In this document: in pieces, positions 14,873 through 28,800 of the stretch
Layout of the letters: each line of letters opens with the position of its first letter
How positions within the stretch are numbered: position 1 is the first letter of the stretch
Assembly (NCBI GenBank): GCA_943735955.1
Contig: OX030965.1
Location: 7,303,306 to 7,367,305, forward strand
DNA from: Piscicola geometra
Taxonomy: Eukaryota; Annelida; Clitellata; Hirudinida; Piscicolidae
Direction of reading: 5' to 3'
DNA length: 64,000 nucleotides
The notes under the pieces: model-generated
What the model was told of the DNA's origin: nothing
Seen by the model: the letters and a program-made list of their open reading frames with translations, nothing else
Database searches by the model: none
Made by a program: the position numbers and the translations under genes

Positions 14873-15392
14873 TTGGTAATTCGTAATTCGTCAAGCCTGA
14901 AGCTTTTTGATCAAAGGCAATTGAGCTTTTCTTTCAATTAGGGCTGATGGCGTCACTTCAGCAAAAAGAAAATTCCCCTTCGTCGCCATCATCTGCACCG
15001 TCTGCCTTTGAAAACGTGAAAATAATTTCGTTTTTAAGTTTTTTTGAAAATTTTGTGAGCACATGAAAGTGAAGTTGTGAATACTAATTCGGCGAAAACA
15101 TTGCTTCTTCTCTTTCCTTTCGGAATGTTTTTTGTATGAGTAGTCGGTGGAACATCGGAATTTTCAGAATTTTATCTCGAATTTTTTTTCAACATTATGT
15201 TTTCAAACTGGAGAAAATATCTTGATAATAAAGCATGCCTAACTGACTTTTTTCCAATTTTTACTAAGTTTTTAACAACTTTAAATTACTTTTTCTTTTA
15301 TTTTAAAATGTATTTCGTCACCACTTCTTTGTTTATTCTTTGATTTTTAAAGCACTCTTGAAACAAAGCCTGTACTCGTCAAACAAATCCTT

Positions 15393-15575
15393 TTATAATT
15401 GCATTTCATTTTCATTTTTCACAGCTGCTTTTTCCTCTAATTCCATTCTTTCAAGTCTTGAATAGTCTTTATAAATCAGAAAGAATTTAGATGTATTCCA
15501 CGCGGCTTGCTCAATTACAGTGTCATTGTTGCCATCAAAAGCCGTTGCCAATCTAGCCTCGTTTTTCATCTCCAC
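15393..15575 (-). CDS. Small ORF of uncertain status
   Basis: A 60-codon minus-strand frame with an internal ATG close to its start and a glutamate/asparagine-rich, globular-looking composition (LATAFDGNNDTVIEQ, LERMELEEKAAVKNENEM). It ends in TAA. There are no recognisable domain and no neighbouring exon. In DNA this AT-rich a 60-codon frame can arise by chance. Confidence 0.15.
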   Translation of the reverse strand: MEMKNEARLATAFDGNNDTVIEQAAWNTSKFFLIYKDYSRLERMELEEKAAVKNENEMQL

Positions 15576-16801
15576 TTATCTGTAATCTTCGCTTCTTTTT
15601 CTTTTTTTCTCAAACATTTTTCTCGCTAAACTAGGCTTTTTGGGCGTTTTGCAGAGTTTTTTATGTTTTTTATGTGTTTTCCTCCAGCGTTTTTATGCTG
15701 ACCTATAATTTAGCTTATAAAGCTTCTTTTACTTTATCTCATTATATCTTTTTATTTTTCCTGCTAACGATGATTAAGTACCTGCCCAACATCCGACCAT
15801 CTAAATTTCAATGCTCCTCGAACATATTTTTATAAATTTTATGAATTTTTATTATTGTCTGGAATAAAATATAATTTTCATACAAAAAGGTCTAATAGCA
15901 AGGTATTTCCATTATTTATGAAACAAGTTGGTCATTTACTACTCCCTATGTGTGAGATATATGTTGAAACTTGTGTTCCAAATAGTCGAAATCTTTTTCA
16001 TTATGGTTTTGAATCACAGAAACAACTTACGTCCTTTAATGATTTATAATTAGAAAAAAATATTTTTTTTTATTTTAAGAAAATGTTAGAAATTTATAAA
16101 TAAATTTACAGGTTAAGAATTCTTTCCACCTTATGAGACAGCCTTCAAAAACTTCAATTCTCGAGTTAAATTAATTCTGTGGGAATTAAAATTCTATGTT
16201 ACAAAACTTTATCACAAAATTTTGAAAGAATGAAACCTTAAAAATTTCCGCAGTAAATATTTGTTCTAATCTCCTACGGACAGCTTGGATAGAGATGCAA
16301 AGAGTAATTTATGAGAAATTAAAAATAAATTTATTTTCCGAACGAAAAATAAAACAAAAATATAAAAGATAAGGAATGGAGACGAAATCGTGACAAAATT
16401 TATAACAGAAATAATTCCCCAATAGGAATCGCATCTTGCTGAGGCTTCTGCTCGTTTTTCTTATAAATCATGAACCAGTACGTTTGACTCACAAACACGA
16501 ACGTTTTCTGAATCTAGAACTTTTGGCGAAATATTATCTTAAACAAGTTCAAAGACCCGATTTGTTAATTTCGAATTTTAATTTAAAGTTGATGCTTGTA
16601 TTCAGTCATATTGCGAATATGAGACATTTATATTGACACTAAAACAAGTGGCAGCCTTCAGATCGAGCTAATAAAGCGAACTCGCAGTTTGAATTTTTGA
16701 TAAGTTGATTGTAAATCAAATTGTTTAATGTCATTCAATTATAACACCCTCGTGCAGATCACTGCTGGAAAACTGTCCCAAAAAGCAGCCTCTCTTCTAA
16801 A

Positions 16802-19800
16802 ATGATGTTCCAACCCCTTTGCCTCTTCTTCCTCTTCTTCCTTTCAACTTTCCCTCAATCCCATTTCTCACTCTTTCCATCCATCTCTACAATTGCTTCC
16901 AACCCATCTACATTCACCTCCAGAATCATCATCATCACCTCCACCCTCTCCGCCTTCCAACATCCGCTTCTTTGCGCCACCTCCTTAACAACCGGCTTCA
17001 TTACGCAGAGGCAATACAGCGGAGGTAATGCCTTCAAATTTACATCGGCGCACGCAGCGACAGGAAATCCGATCGAACGCATCGACCTACAAAGCCACCC
17101 TCTTCCCCGTCGTCGTCCTTCTGTTGTTCGTAATCCTCCTTCGGCACCTCCTCTCCCTCCTCCCCCGCCTTCCCCTCATCCCCCTCCTTCCTCTCGAAGG
17201 TTTTCTTCTCCATTCCCTCTTCCGTTTTTTCTTGGAAATAAAACTTTAATTATCGAAAAATTCAAAGATTTCTACGCTTATTCTCATTTAAAGCATGTCA
17301 CCAACCTCCCCAATCTTCTCCAAGCACAAAGCATCTCCACCATCGTCAGTGCAGCTACAGCGCACCGTAAGGGGATGGCAGACCGCAATCACGCTCATAA
17401 ATATTTAATGAAAATTATGAACGAGAGAAGACGCAGAAATGCAGGCATTCAGGTTTGTATTATTGATGAAGGCGATAAAATCAAGTCCAAAGACGAAGCA
17501 AAAGCTCGGTTTAGACTAATCAATCATAAATCAAAGAGCTTTAAAAAACTTAAAAGTTGCGATCAAAAAACCAAAAAACAAAACAAAATTCAAAACTTTG
17601 TCCACATGTTTCAAAATGAACAAAATGATCGCAAGGTGAAAGATCCAAAAAGCGTTGCATTGCTTCTTAAACAACCACAGGCCACTCAGGCATTTTCCAT
17701 AAAAAGGCATCCACAAAATGTCTCTCAGGCAAAGTATAAATCCTTCGCCATAAGTCAACTACCACGGAAAGCTTTCAAACCACGAAAGGAATCCGTCAAA
17801 CGCCAAGAAGAACAACAGCAACAACAACACCAGTGGCAACTGAAGCAAACCCGAAGAAGATCAATACCCTTCCAACAAGCAACACAACTTCCTTCAAATG
17901 AAACTATTGCCTTTGGTTTTTTTTCTCCTAAGCCCAAACGAACTTTGAACAAAACCAGCTCAAAAACTTCCCAAAAGTCAAAGAAGACGCCTGTAAAAGC
18001 TCTCTCAGAGCCGCCGATGGTGATAGAACTTCGCTACAGCGTCGAGGAAGAGTGTCCCACGGGAACTTTCATTGCAAACGTCCGCAAAGACGTGCGTATG
18101 GAAAGCTTCTACAGTCCCAAGACAGCTTCCACCCTGCAGTACTCCTTCCTCAAGAGACGCAGCCAACAACGACAGACCAACCTCTTCTCGCTTCACGCCG
18201 CTTCAAGCGTTCTCAAAACGGCCAAACGGATCGATCGAGAAGCCATCTGCGAGACGAGCTCTCCTCTGTGCGTCATCGTCATCGACCTGGCCATCAAGCC
18301 TGTCCAGTTCTTCAGAATCGTGCGAGTCTTCATCACCGTGGGAGACGTGAATGACCACAAACCAGTCTTCATCGACTCGACCCTCGAATTCAACGTGCTC
18401 GAGACGGCCATCCCTGGCTCCACAAGTCTCGTCATCCCGCCTGCCTTCGACCCCGACGGACCCCTCTTCACCATCCAAGTAAGCCCTCTCATTGACTCTC
18501 TTCTCTCTCATTTAATTTGCAATATTCATCAATTTATGTTCCGTCGTAATTAATTTTTCTTCTTTTGCACTTTCTATTTTCATTAAACGTTTTTAAACGG
18601 GCTTTTTGATTTCATTTTGTTTTTCCAAAATTATTTTTGCACAAAACAATTACCTCCTTATTGTTTATGAGGCTTCTTATTGACGCTTCACTAGCCTCCC
18701 TGACGTAATTGCCGCTCTCGACGCTACACAAGAAGCCAGCATCCAGTGTCGTAGAGATGCTGCTTTTTGCTTAATATTTCAAGAGTTACTAAATTGTAAT
18801 TCTCTCAGAAATGTTCAACGCTTGCTCAAGTCTTGTAATGCTTTTATTGCTATTGCTTCGTATTTGATAAAACATTCATGAGATAAATATACGGTGTTAT
18901 TAATTTGATATTTTTGTATCTTTTTGGTATTTTGACATGATCATTCTGTTTGGTATCATTAAATACAATATCCTTGTATAGTTTCTGAACTTATCATTCT
19001 GTATACTATCATTAAATTGTATGGAAAGATGAAATATTAAATTTTACGACAACATCCTTGCCTACAATTCCTCCCATGCAACGAAGCGACTCTCTCGTCC
19101 TGACTGGCCATCACTCATGCCTTCCCTTGTGTCACTCCCTCTTTCCAAATCACCCTACCGCTCCTAAGAGACTCTGCTCTTTTGGGAAAACATTCCTTCA
19201 ATGGGCTTAAATTTTAAACTTTTGTTTTTTTGTTTTTTTTCGGTAGTCCATTCTTTCTTTTTATTTATTATCTTTGATAACACCCTTAATGCGAACGTTC
19301 TACCAAATAAAACCTGCCCGCGTGGAATTCAAGTTAATATATATATTTATGGCTTTGTATTATTATTTTAAACATTTCAGCGTATTTATAGATTTTTTTA
19401 CCATTAAACCTTTTTTCCAAATCCTCGATTTCCATTAATAATTCCTTCTTATTTGCTGTTTTCATGCATATTTTAGACCTTTTTCTATATATTTTTTATT
19501 TGAAAGAATTTATAACAATGAAATATTTTTTTCAGGAACACAGAAATGTCGTTTTATATGCGAATGCTTTTAATAATTATTGACTTATCGCTATTCAATC
19601 TTGCAGCATCAATGATTCTCTGATAAGACTTGAATAAAGCATTTTATTAAGGCACAAATATTTCTTTTTTGGTGAAAAATATATTTTTATTGTTTTTTAT
19701 TTACCACTAACATTTATTTTTCTATTTGTATTTTTTGTGCGACTTATATATCGAAGTGAGTGGAAGAGGGCTGTGAACGTTAGAGCAAACCTAATTGTAG

Positions 19801-22800
19801 CGGCCATCGATCCTCATCACCTGCAATGCATCATCAACGCAGGATTATAAGTTATCGAAGAGCCACAAAGAGGCGTATGTGAGCAGTTTCGAGCTGAAGA
19901 AGATCCGCAAGAACCCACTGAACGGCCACACAGGCAACCTCAACACCGATGGCTTCCTCACTGCACCGGTGTTCGATCTTCGTCTCATGCTGGTCAGACG
20001 TCTCGACAGAGAAGAAATGTCGGTTTATAACTTAACGGTAGAAGCAATTGACGGTGGCGAGCTGAAGGGAGAAGTGGTGGTCGTGATCAAGGTCAAAGAC
20101 GTCAACGATAATGTTCCCGTCTTCGAGGAAAAGTCGTACGGAGTGAGCATACACGAGAACATCCCGCTCGATTCGACCGTCGTCGTCGTCCACGCTTCCG
20201 ATAAAGATGCCGATCTCAACGCCAAGATAACGTATCAGCTCGAAGTTAACGGCGAGTTGGAAAGCACTGAAAGTTTCCGAGAAGAGGCTGATCAAAAGAA
20301 TTCATCACCTGCTAAATATCCTGAAAAGAGAAACGCTGTGGAAAAAAATATAATTGAAAGAGAAGAAAATGATCAAAAGATGGGTTTGAAGATTACGAAA
20401 GGTTCAGGCAAGATCAATGCAAACGCCAAAAGACAAGTCTCAAACGACAAAAGACTGGTGGTGAGGGCGGTTAATGGTGAAATTCCTTTCCGAATCCACA
20501 ACGAAACTGGTCGAGTGTACACTTCGGCGCCGATCGACTTTGAGAAACGATCGGTGTACCGGCTGATGGTGGTCGCTCGAGACATGGGGCCTAACTCGGT
20601 ACCAGCGAGAGTCCCCCTCTCGATCTCGATCATCGACGAGAACGACAACGCTCCTCTCATCACCATCGACACACTCTCCAGCAAAGAGTCGGTCGCCGAA
20701 GTGACCGAGAACATGAAGAAAGGCACCTTTGTGGCGCATCTGTCTGTCTTTGATGCCGACTCGGGTGGGTTTGCGCCTTTGAAGTAGTAATAATGTGATC
20801 AAAAAAAGTATTAGTTTTTAGAAATATTTTTAACTTTACAAAATATAAGTTTTTAAAAATTACAAAATGCGCAAGTTTTTGTCGTTACTATTTATTATAT
20901 ATTAAAGCTTTGAAAATGTTTTTAGTAGTATCTGTTGAAGTAGTAATAGTAGCAGTAGAAGTAGTATTAGCAGTAGAAGTAGTATTAGCAGTAGAAGTAG
21001 TATTAGCAGTAGAAGTAGTATTAGCAGTAGAAGTAGTATTAGCAGTAGAAGTAGTATTAGCAGTAGAAGTAGTATTAGCAGTAGAAGTATAATAGTAGCA
21101 GTAGAAGTAGTATTAGCAGTAGAAGTAGTATTAGCAGTAGAAGTATAATAGTAGCAGTAGAAGTAGTATTAGCAGTAGAAGTAGTATTAGCAGTAGAAGT
21201 ATAATAGTAGCAGTAGAAGTAGTATTAGCAGTAGAAGTATAATAGTAGCAGTAGAAGTATAATAGTAGCAGTAGAAGTAGTATTAGCAGTAGAAGTAGTA
21301 TTAGCAGTACAAGTAGTATTAGCAGTAGAAGTAGTAATAGTAGTTATTGGAGATATGTTTTTTCGAAACTTCACAGGAGAAGCGGGCATGTTCGACTGCA
21401 GAATTAAGTTCTCAAAACCGGCTTACATAGAAAACAAGAAAAGTAGATTTGCCTTGAGAGAAAAGACGATCACAAACGAATTTGCGCAGCAGAGCAGGAA
21501 TTTTAATAGAATTCAATTCGAAAAAGAAGAAGGGTTCCAGTCTTTGCAATGGGATTTGAAAGTGGAAGATTCTTTCAGTCTCAAGAACATTTCAGCGCAA
21601 GAGTTCCAGATCATCACGGCTAAGTCCTTCGACTACGAAGAAATAATCTCGCTGAAGATTGAGTTCATCTGCACTGACCGAGGCACGAGCGCCATGACCT
21701 CGGTGAAGAACATGAGCGTGCATGTGATCGACGTGAACGACAACAGGCCCGTGTTCGAGCGCCAGGTGCGTCGTTTCTTTCCATGTCTCGCACTTTCAAT
21801 TGCCGAAACAAGTTATTTTATGCTCCTTTTTATGATTTTTTGAACGTAAAAATTCAATCAACGGTAATTTCCTGCGCTATAAATCCGATCTATTCTCTAA
21901 AGGACCTCAGCGTCCAACTCAATGAAAATGGACCACGCAATGCCACAGTCGCCACCGTTGCAGCTTTCGATTTAGATTCCGGTGTGAATGGGAGAATTAC
22001 CTATCACATCACTCACGTTAATGCCTCCTACACTCTCACGAACGTTCCAAACAACACTACTTCAACTTCGCCACCAAAGCTTCAAACAAACTCAACAAAC
22101 CTGGAACACCTTCTGATTCTGTCGAGAGAGAAATTGAAATCTCCATTCAAGATGGGTCTGGTTTCAGGGCAGCTTGTCGTGACAGAGTCGTTAGACCGGG
22201 AGTTCATCGGGGCATACGCGGTGATGGTGGTAGCGACAGACGATGGCAGTCCTCCTTTGAGCGCATCGAGCGTTGTCCACGTCGAGGTGAAGGACGAAAA
22301 TGATGAGAAGCCGAGTTTTGAAAAAGCTTCGCAAGTGTTTAATATTCTAGAAAACCAAATGGAAGGTTAGTTAGGCTGGATTTATGCGGTCGTTGCATAG
22401 CTTTAGTTTAAGAATGAAATATGCTCAAGTCCCGAAAGGGTCACACTGGCAAGAAAAGCTAATCATTGTATACTCAGCTCCTTTCTTTGAATAAATATTA
22501 TCCAGTATTGAGCAACTTTCAACATTTTAAAAGACAGTTATTTATTCACGCAATTAATGAAAATGTTTAAGCTCCATTAAAACACTCTCTTCCCATCCCC
22601 TTCGCACCCCTACAGGGTTGGTTCTTGGGAAAGTAGTGGCTAGAGACAAAGATGAAGGCGGCAACGCAAAGGTGAGTTACTTCATAAAGCCAGGAAGCCA
22701 CGAAGATGTCTTCGCCATCGACTCAGAAACCGGTGAAATCAGCAGCAAAACGTCTCTAGATAGAGAACAAAAAGATGAATACCGTGTTGTCGTGGTTGCC

Positions 22801-25800
22801 ATTGACTACGGACAACCAATCCGACAAACGGGTGAGTGTGACGTCAGAGTAGTGGTTGATGACGTCAACGATAATGCGCCCTTCTTCCTGCCTCCTAGGG
22901 CGATGTACGCTTGCCAGGCAATTGATCACTCGTTGATGGTTTCGTCGTCGTCGTTCTTTCCCTTCCATCCCACTTCTTCTTCTTCTTCATCATCATCATC
23001 TTTTTCATCTTTTTCTCCTTCACTACCACCATTATCTCCATCATCGCCATCATCATTTCAGTATCAACATCACCAACACCATGACAACCACAACAACAAC
23101 CACCATAACAACAAAAACAACCACAACAACAACAACATTAGCCACAGCAATCCATCTACTGACGGACCATTTGTTTACTACATATCAAACCGACTGCAGA
23201 GGAATGACGTAGTGGTACAGATGAGAGCGCTTGATTACGACGCGGGCGCCAATTCGAAAATTACCTTCGAGATCCTCTCGAGCATCGAAAAAAGAATTTT
23301 AAAACACCGCGATGTGAACGCATCGGCGCACTTAGTCGCTTCGAAAAGCCGTAATAATCATGTTGGTGGTCATGATGGTGGTAGTGGTGTTGGTAGTAGT
23401 AGTGGTAGGAGTGGTAGTAGTAGTAATGAAAGTAGTGGTAGTGATGGTAAGGATGGCAGTAGTGGGAATAGTAATGATCCCAATAAGAAGAACTACGATG
23501 GAAATAAAAGTGGCAGTGCCGAGGCAAATGAGGCTCTTGCAAGTTTAGGCGCGGGATTAGAAAGTGAAGTTTCTGTGCGGGGAAGTGGCAATATTAATTG
23601 GCTCTACAACCACTCCCATCGATCATCGCCTGCCACTCACGGAGTCGGCATACAACTAATAGAAAGGCAAGGCCTTCTCCATGATCAATACTCCCACCTC
23701 CAGCATGCCCATATCCCGCTGCAACCCTCACAGTCTCTTTCAAACTCGTTCAACTACCAACCGCACCAACACTCGATCAAACAACAACACCAACATCATC
23801 TGCAACAACAACAACTCGATCGTTACTTCCAGCAACACGCGCAACAACCACACCTCACTCACCCGCCGGTGCAACTGCTACAACACACGCACGTCCACAA
23901 ATCTCCTTTCAGCATCAACACCAACACTGGCAGTATACAAGTCTCTAGCGAAGGTATATACGACTCAGTGGGAAAGCACTTCATCCTGGTGATCATGGCG
24001 TCCGACATGGGAAACACGAGTCTCTCCTCCACCACCCACCTCCACCTCATCGTCAACTCCTCCCTCTCAAGGACTGGAGCTCCTCTTGGTTATTTCGAGC
24101 TTCTGACCACTCACGGACCCTTAACTATCTTGGTTGCCGTGGTGGTAATCACGCTGTGTTCGTTGGTCTTTGTCGTGTGTTTCATTTGCGTGGTACTGGC
24201 TTGCAGACGCCATTGTAGGACCAAAAAACTCGCTTGCAAGTACTCTGTGGCCGCCACTCAGATCGACAAGAACTGCACCCAAACTTCCACTCTCAATAAA
24301 GACCCCGATCCCGCTCACTTCAGCTCAGCCAAACACCAAAACGAATACGACAACAACGAAGACAACTACGCAGACAAACCGGTGAGCACGCACAAACACA
24401 CACACATACCCGGAAATCCATCTCCGAACACATTCTCCAGAGAAGCATTCACTAGCGCTTCATCGCGAGAAAACAAAGACTCTAAATTAAAAGTCTGTGC
24501 TGCAACCGGATGTAATATGGTCGATTCAAACATGGCGATTTGCTTCACGACGGAAACCAGCATGGCCACTTCCAGTGGGGAAGACGAAGAAATTGCAAAC
24601 GTAAAAGAACATCGAGGCGGGAAAGAGAACTTTAATTACACGAACGTTTCGTTCGCGTGTTTCGAAAACTACGAACGCAGAAGCGACTGCCTGTCCACTT
24701 TTCACAAGGTTCGTTGCGTATTGGACATTCAGCTGCCATTACAGTTCGCATGCGTTGCCTTAACAAGGGTCATAATGGCGCGATAGTTGTCTTTGTGATT
24801 AATCATGGCCGTGCATGAAGAAGCGGTGCTCTTCCACATTAGGAGTGTTCTAGGCTTTCATCGAAGCAGTATTCGTCTTACTTCTATTCTCCTCCCAGCC
24901 ACTCTTTCATTTCTGTAGAATATTTTCACTCTCTTTCTCATCTTTGGGATATACTTTAAAATATTTTCACTATTTTTATTATTTTCAAGGCTTTCTTTTC
25001 ATTGTTTTATTCCTAAATCATTTTAAATTCTCCTCACGCCTCGAGTTGAGAATGTAATCAAAGGTGCTTGCACCTAGCCTCCCGTTGCAGCACTCGATTG
25101 CCTTCGAGTGTGGCGAACTCATTCCACCGAGAGTCAGATGGAACGACACTCTCAGAAAAGCTCACATTTCTTTAAAATAAAAAATAAGAATTTCGAGTTT
25201 CTACATTGCTTTTGTGAGAGCGAAGTTCGTGTTAATAAAAACGCTTTTAGACTTTTTTTCTTAATCGAAAAAAATACTTTTTAATGTTAATTTTTCGTGT
25301 TTATTCCGTTAAAGGTTGCCTGAAGCAGAAAGTGTTTTGTGGCTGCAAGCTTTTGTAGATCAAGCTTGATTTAATAAACTCCATTAGGCTAGAGTGGTGT
25401 CGTGAAAAAATTCTAAATCGCACACATCACTAAACACCTTACTGACTGTGAAATCTGTTTTTAAGTTAAAGTTTCTATAACTTTAAATTCAATTTTATTT
25501 ACTAAAATTCAAACATATTTTTTTCCCAAGGTTCAACTGTCAGAAAATGTTTTTTCCAATTTTATTATTCATTTAAAATTTTATTTCTCTATTTTTTTCA
25601 TTTCTGATCTGCATTTTGTGTATTATTTTTAGCGTGTTGGAACTCTATCATCACAGTCATTTTTTTTCATTTACTAGTATCGCATAATCGAGTTATTCTT
25701 TAAAAACGATCTACATTTATCTGAAGAACGTTTTTTAACTTTTTAGGCCAAAAACCGTTGAAAATAAATTTCCCTTGTTCTTAATGTAAGTTTTTCTGAG

Positions 25801-28800
25801 AAAACATAAAAGTTTTTATTTCATTCTTAAATTTAAATTTATGAAATATAAAAGTAAGTAAACTATTATAAATTTATCTTTTAAATTCTATTTGGAAAAA
25901 AGTTCTAATTATATTAAAAAACTTTAGCATTTTCAAAATTTATATAAAAAATTAAATATCTCCCCAAATCCTTTGGAGTTTTATGCACACTCTGAATTTC
26001 TCTCGCGACCTTTTTAAAAACACTTTTTTTCAAAACCATAACTAACTATTAAAAAATAATTTAACGTTTTCACGCATTCTTTAAAAAAAGTTATTCATTT
26101 ATTTTTTATTTAGAAAAACATACCAAAAAAATTAAATAAAGCATTAAAAAGATACTTCAAATATGTTTAATGAAATATCAGCTCTCATTTAGATTTAGGG
26201 CAAATAACAATGCCAAGCGAATTGAAAGCGAATTTTTCATTCTGGACCCAAATTGGATAAATTATTGTGCAGCGTCACATGCATTTCCAACAGAAATCAC
26301 GCTAGAAGCTTTATTCGTTTTTTCCCACCTTCTCTTCCTTTCCACCTTCTCTTCCTCTCCACCTTTTCTTTCTTTCCACCTTCTCTTCCTTTCCACCTTC
26401 TCTTCCTTTCCACCTTCTCTTCCTTTCCACCTTCTCTTTCTTTCCACCTTCTCTCCCTTTCCACCTTCTCTCCCTTTCCACCTTCTCTCCCTTTCCACCT
26501 TCTCTTCCTTTTCCACCTTCTCTCCCTTTCCACCTTCTCTCCCTTTCCACCCCTTTGTACTTTTTCATCTCTTTACTACCCCAATTCATCACATCTCTTA
26601 AGCCATTTCTCCCCTGTTCTTTCCCAAATCTGAATTCACCCAGATATAAATGCTTAAGCTTATAACAGTAATCAGCAGCTTTTTATACTTTAAAACGAAA
26701 CTTCTAACGGCTGATACTACCACTACTAATATTACTAATAATAATACTTCTACTTCTTCCATTATCGTTACAATCATTGTGAGATTAAATTATTTGTCAA
26801 ATTATTTTGAATAAACAAAACATATTTCAAAACTTTTAAAGTGAGTGTCATCAAATTAACTCGGGGGCCTAGCATTAATTCAGCTTTTGAAAATATTTTT
26901 TTTTTAATTCGTTGTTTCAACTTTTTAAATGATAAAAAGAAAAAAGTACCAAAAATGATGGAAGGTTTCTGAAGTTTATCTTTTTAATTCTTTTAAAAAT
27001 TTTATTTTAAAACTTGTTAAAGTAATTCTATAATTTATATTACATAAATTATTATTTTTAGTTTTATAATTATTCAAAAGTGAGATTTTTTCCTTTTTTC
27101 ATGTTTACATTTCACTTTTTTACGGCGTACCTGCAAAACATTCATGAGCCTTTAAACGTCTAATCGCAGCGATATTGCATTTCATAATGCTTTTTTGAGC
27201 CATGACATTTGTCAAAATTCTAAATGAAAAAATCTTTTAATTAATTTTTGCAGTTTCTTTAACGTCTACTTTTAATTTGACGTTCAAAAAATGTCTCATT
27301 GAAAAAGCTAAAGGGGTGCTTAAATGCACTCATTCATTATTATTTTTCTTTTCTCTTCATCAAGATTTTGTTTCTTTTCTTCCCGTTCCTTTCTTCTTCT
27401 TCGCTTTTTTTTATGCTCATCTTTTTAAACTCACTTTTCGAACTTCTACCTCCTGTGAACTCCAACGTAATGAAGATTTAAGTGTCTTTCAAATTGACGG
27501 TACTCTTCACAGCTTCAATTCAAAAAAATAATTTTCTTATTATTTTTCTCATTATTTTTGTTTTTGTTATTAGCTTATTGTCTTCTGCATCTTTTACTAG
27601 CGTGACGCATGCAATGATGGCCTCGTGCAGACCTTCGGAATCGAGAAGAGTAAGGAAACTAAAATGATAATTATCCTAATCAATTCAAAACTTATATTTG
27701 TAAAAAGTATGTGTACGTCATTCAAAAAATTTATTCAAAATAAGTTTAATGTATTTAATACAAATAATAATTTAATAATTAAAAACCCATAAAGACCACA
27801 AAAGGCCTCTCATGAAGTCTCCATCTTGCATTGGAAAAAACTAAAAATGAATATATTCATTTTTTATATTTCAAGCCCTGTTAATGGGCAAATTAATTTA
27901 AAATAAAATATTTTATTATGTTTTACATATTTATCGTTTTTTATTTAATTACAAAAATGCTTGTAATAGATGTAAATTCATTCAAATTTCTGCCTGTTTC
28001 GCAAACAAAATTTGAGTCAGCAAACAGCATCAGACCAGTTTTACAAACTTTGGTCATTTGTATCGCATGTATTATGCAACAACAAAAAATTTCTAAGTTA
28101 AACCAAGTTACGCGCATTGAGCTTCTGCTGTAATTTATTTTTTTAGTCATTTGAAAAACACATTATTTATGTAAATATTATTTTCCAAATGGATCAGAAA
28201 AAGGAAAAATCTAGTATTTTGACATTTTTAAAAGATGTTCACAATTTTTATCAAAATTTTTCACATAAAAAAAAAATTCATTACCGAAGGAACGGCTCAC
28301 AAATGACACACACACGAAAAATTTTCAAATTTCCAAGAAAAAGATTTGAAAGTTGAAAAGATGATGAGAATGCTGGGCAGTTCAAGTGACACATAAGCTT
28401 GTTTCCTATCTCGACGAGTGAAATACTGATTAATGCTTCACTGTAGGAGTCTATCCCCTTTTTTCTAAATATTTTTTCTTGTCCTTCCTACCAATCCACT
28501 CAATCAAATCACTTTTTTAGGTTTTTGAATTTCCTTTCTACTCTAACTTCGCTTTCACACTGCCAACCCGTTGTTTTACCAAACCACCACCACATTTCCT
28601 CCTCCATTCCTCCCTTCTCCCCCCCCCTTTCCATAATGTAACTGCAAACACGTATACATAATAATCCTGCTATAAAAATGGAATTCTTGCTCCTTCAAGC
28701 CAGCGCATAAAGAACCTCCATCCTTCACCCTTCCCCTCTCCCTCATTTCTTTTTACTATTTTTTCTATTTTTTTCTAAACAATTTTTTACTTATTTGAAT

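Noticed and set aside
26170..26633. ORFs on both strands over the 17-bp minisatellite
   Set aside because: Repeat translations (FPPSLPFHL and its antisense).
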